Positions 63,851 through 64,000 of a stretch of DNA of 64,000 bases are shown here, in pieces. The first letter of the stretch is position 1; the number at the start of each line of letters is the position of its first letter. Below the pieces are notes generated by a model, which made no database searches, was not told the origin of the DNA, and saw nothing but the letters and a program-made list of their open reading frames with translations. Made by a program: the position numbers and the translations under genes. The DNA is from Phycisphaeraceae bacterium (GTDB taxonomy: Bacteria > Planctomycetota > Phycisphaerae > Phycisphaerales > UBA1924), in NCBI GenBank assembly GCA_019636695.1, contig JAHBXD010000005.1:1-64000 (forward strand), given 5' to 3'.

Positions 63851-64000
63851 GACAAGGCGCACAAAGCGCACCCCAACCATAAGGACGCCGGTCCCGACCG
63901 GTCAACCCGTCCCGGTTGCATCCTGCAACCCTCCCCCCTCGGGTGGCAACCGACACCTGCACAGCCCTAGGCTTGGGGATCAACCCATCCGTTTGCCTTG

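Noticed and set aside
63341-63880. Minus-strand frame of 179 codons with GGRSSVGRAPGCGPGRRGFES
   Set aside because: It reads the sense strand of tRNA-His out of context and runs antisense to queD.

Overview
The window is high-GC bacterial chromosome. It suggests a planctomycete of the class Phycisphaerae. The pointers are 'GC-type' dockerin-like tails (motif DGVIDxxDFFFYLD) on an exported nuclease/phosphatase-like protein and inside an Rhs fragment, a lipoprotein ending in a VLFCDAHVE motif typical of planctomycete proteins, enlarged ribosomal proteins, and many lipoproteins without recognisable family. This placement is inference; no rRNA is present.

Layout. Positions 1-1322 hold a C-terminal fragment of an unknown protein and a minus-strand orphan Rhs tail whose tip is an HExxH metallopeptidase-like domain. 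Positions 1496-11146 mix lipoproteins, an acyl-CoA carboxylase beta subunit, pheT, ilvE, a tandem CusF-like lipoprotein and a PglD-like acyltransferase. Two tRNA genes (Val-GAC, Leu-TAA) precede a family 2 glycosyltransferase that overlaps tail to tail with the dockerin-bearing nuclease/phosphatase. A membrane-anchored Ser/Thr kinase, an APC permease-UspA fusion, a PcrA helicase, the copper ATPase CopA, an amidohydrolase, a metallo-beta-lactamase-fold hydrolase, a methyltransferase, an S10 carboxypeptidase and a sirtuin without most of its zinc ligands follow up to 30.6 kb.

Positions 30764-46130 are one long minus-strand ribosomal superoperon in the order rpsJ-rplC-rplD-rplW-rplB-rpsS-rplV-rpsC-rplP-rpmC-rpsQ-rplN-rplX-rplE-rpsN-rpsH-rplF-rplR-rpsE-rplO-secY-rpmJ-rpsM-rpsK-rpoA-rplQ. 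It lacks rpmD, adk, map, infA and rpsD at their usual places. Three gaps are rich in hairpins (rpsJ-rplC, rplC-rplD, rpsK-rpoA). RplV carries an extra N-terminal helix-turn-helix-like domain.

Positions 46514-63721 are mostly envelope and isoprenoid metabolism. They include cdsA and uppS (phospholipid and undecaprenyl phosphate synthesis), an aminotransferase-AtoE operon, thpR, an MFS transporter, a PDZ/S41 protease, an orphan pdhA, then ispA, dxs, nadK and queD on one strand. tRNA genes for Leu-CAA, Arg-CCG and His-GTG lie in this part. The pdhA-ispA-dxs-nadK run puts TPP-dependent pyruvate chemistry beside MEP-pathway entry, prenyl elongation and NADP supply.

The least ordinary observations are the Rhs tail with an Atp23 (M76)-like tip, the helix-turn-helix-fused L22, and the hairpin-dense leader in front of rplD together with a terminator directly behind rpsJ.
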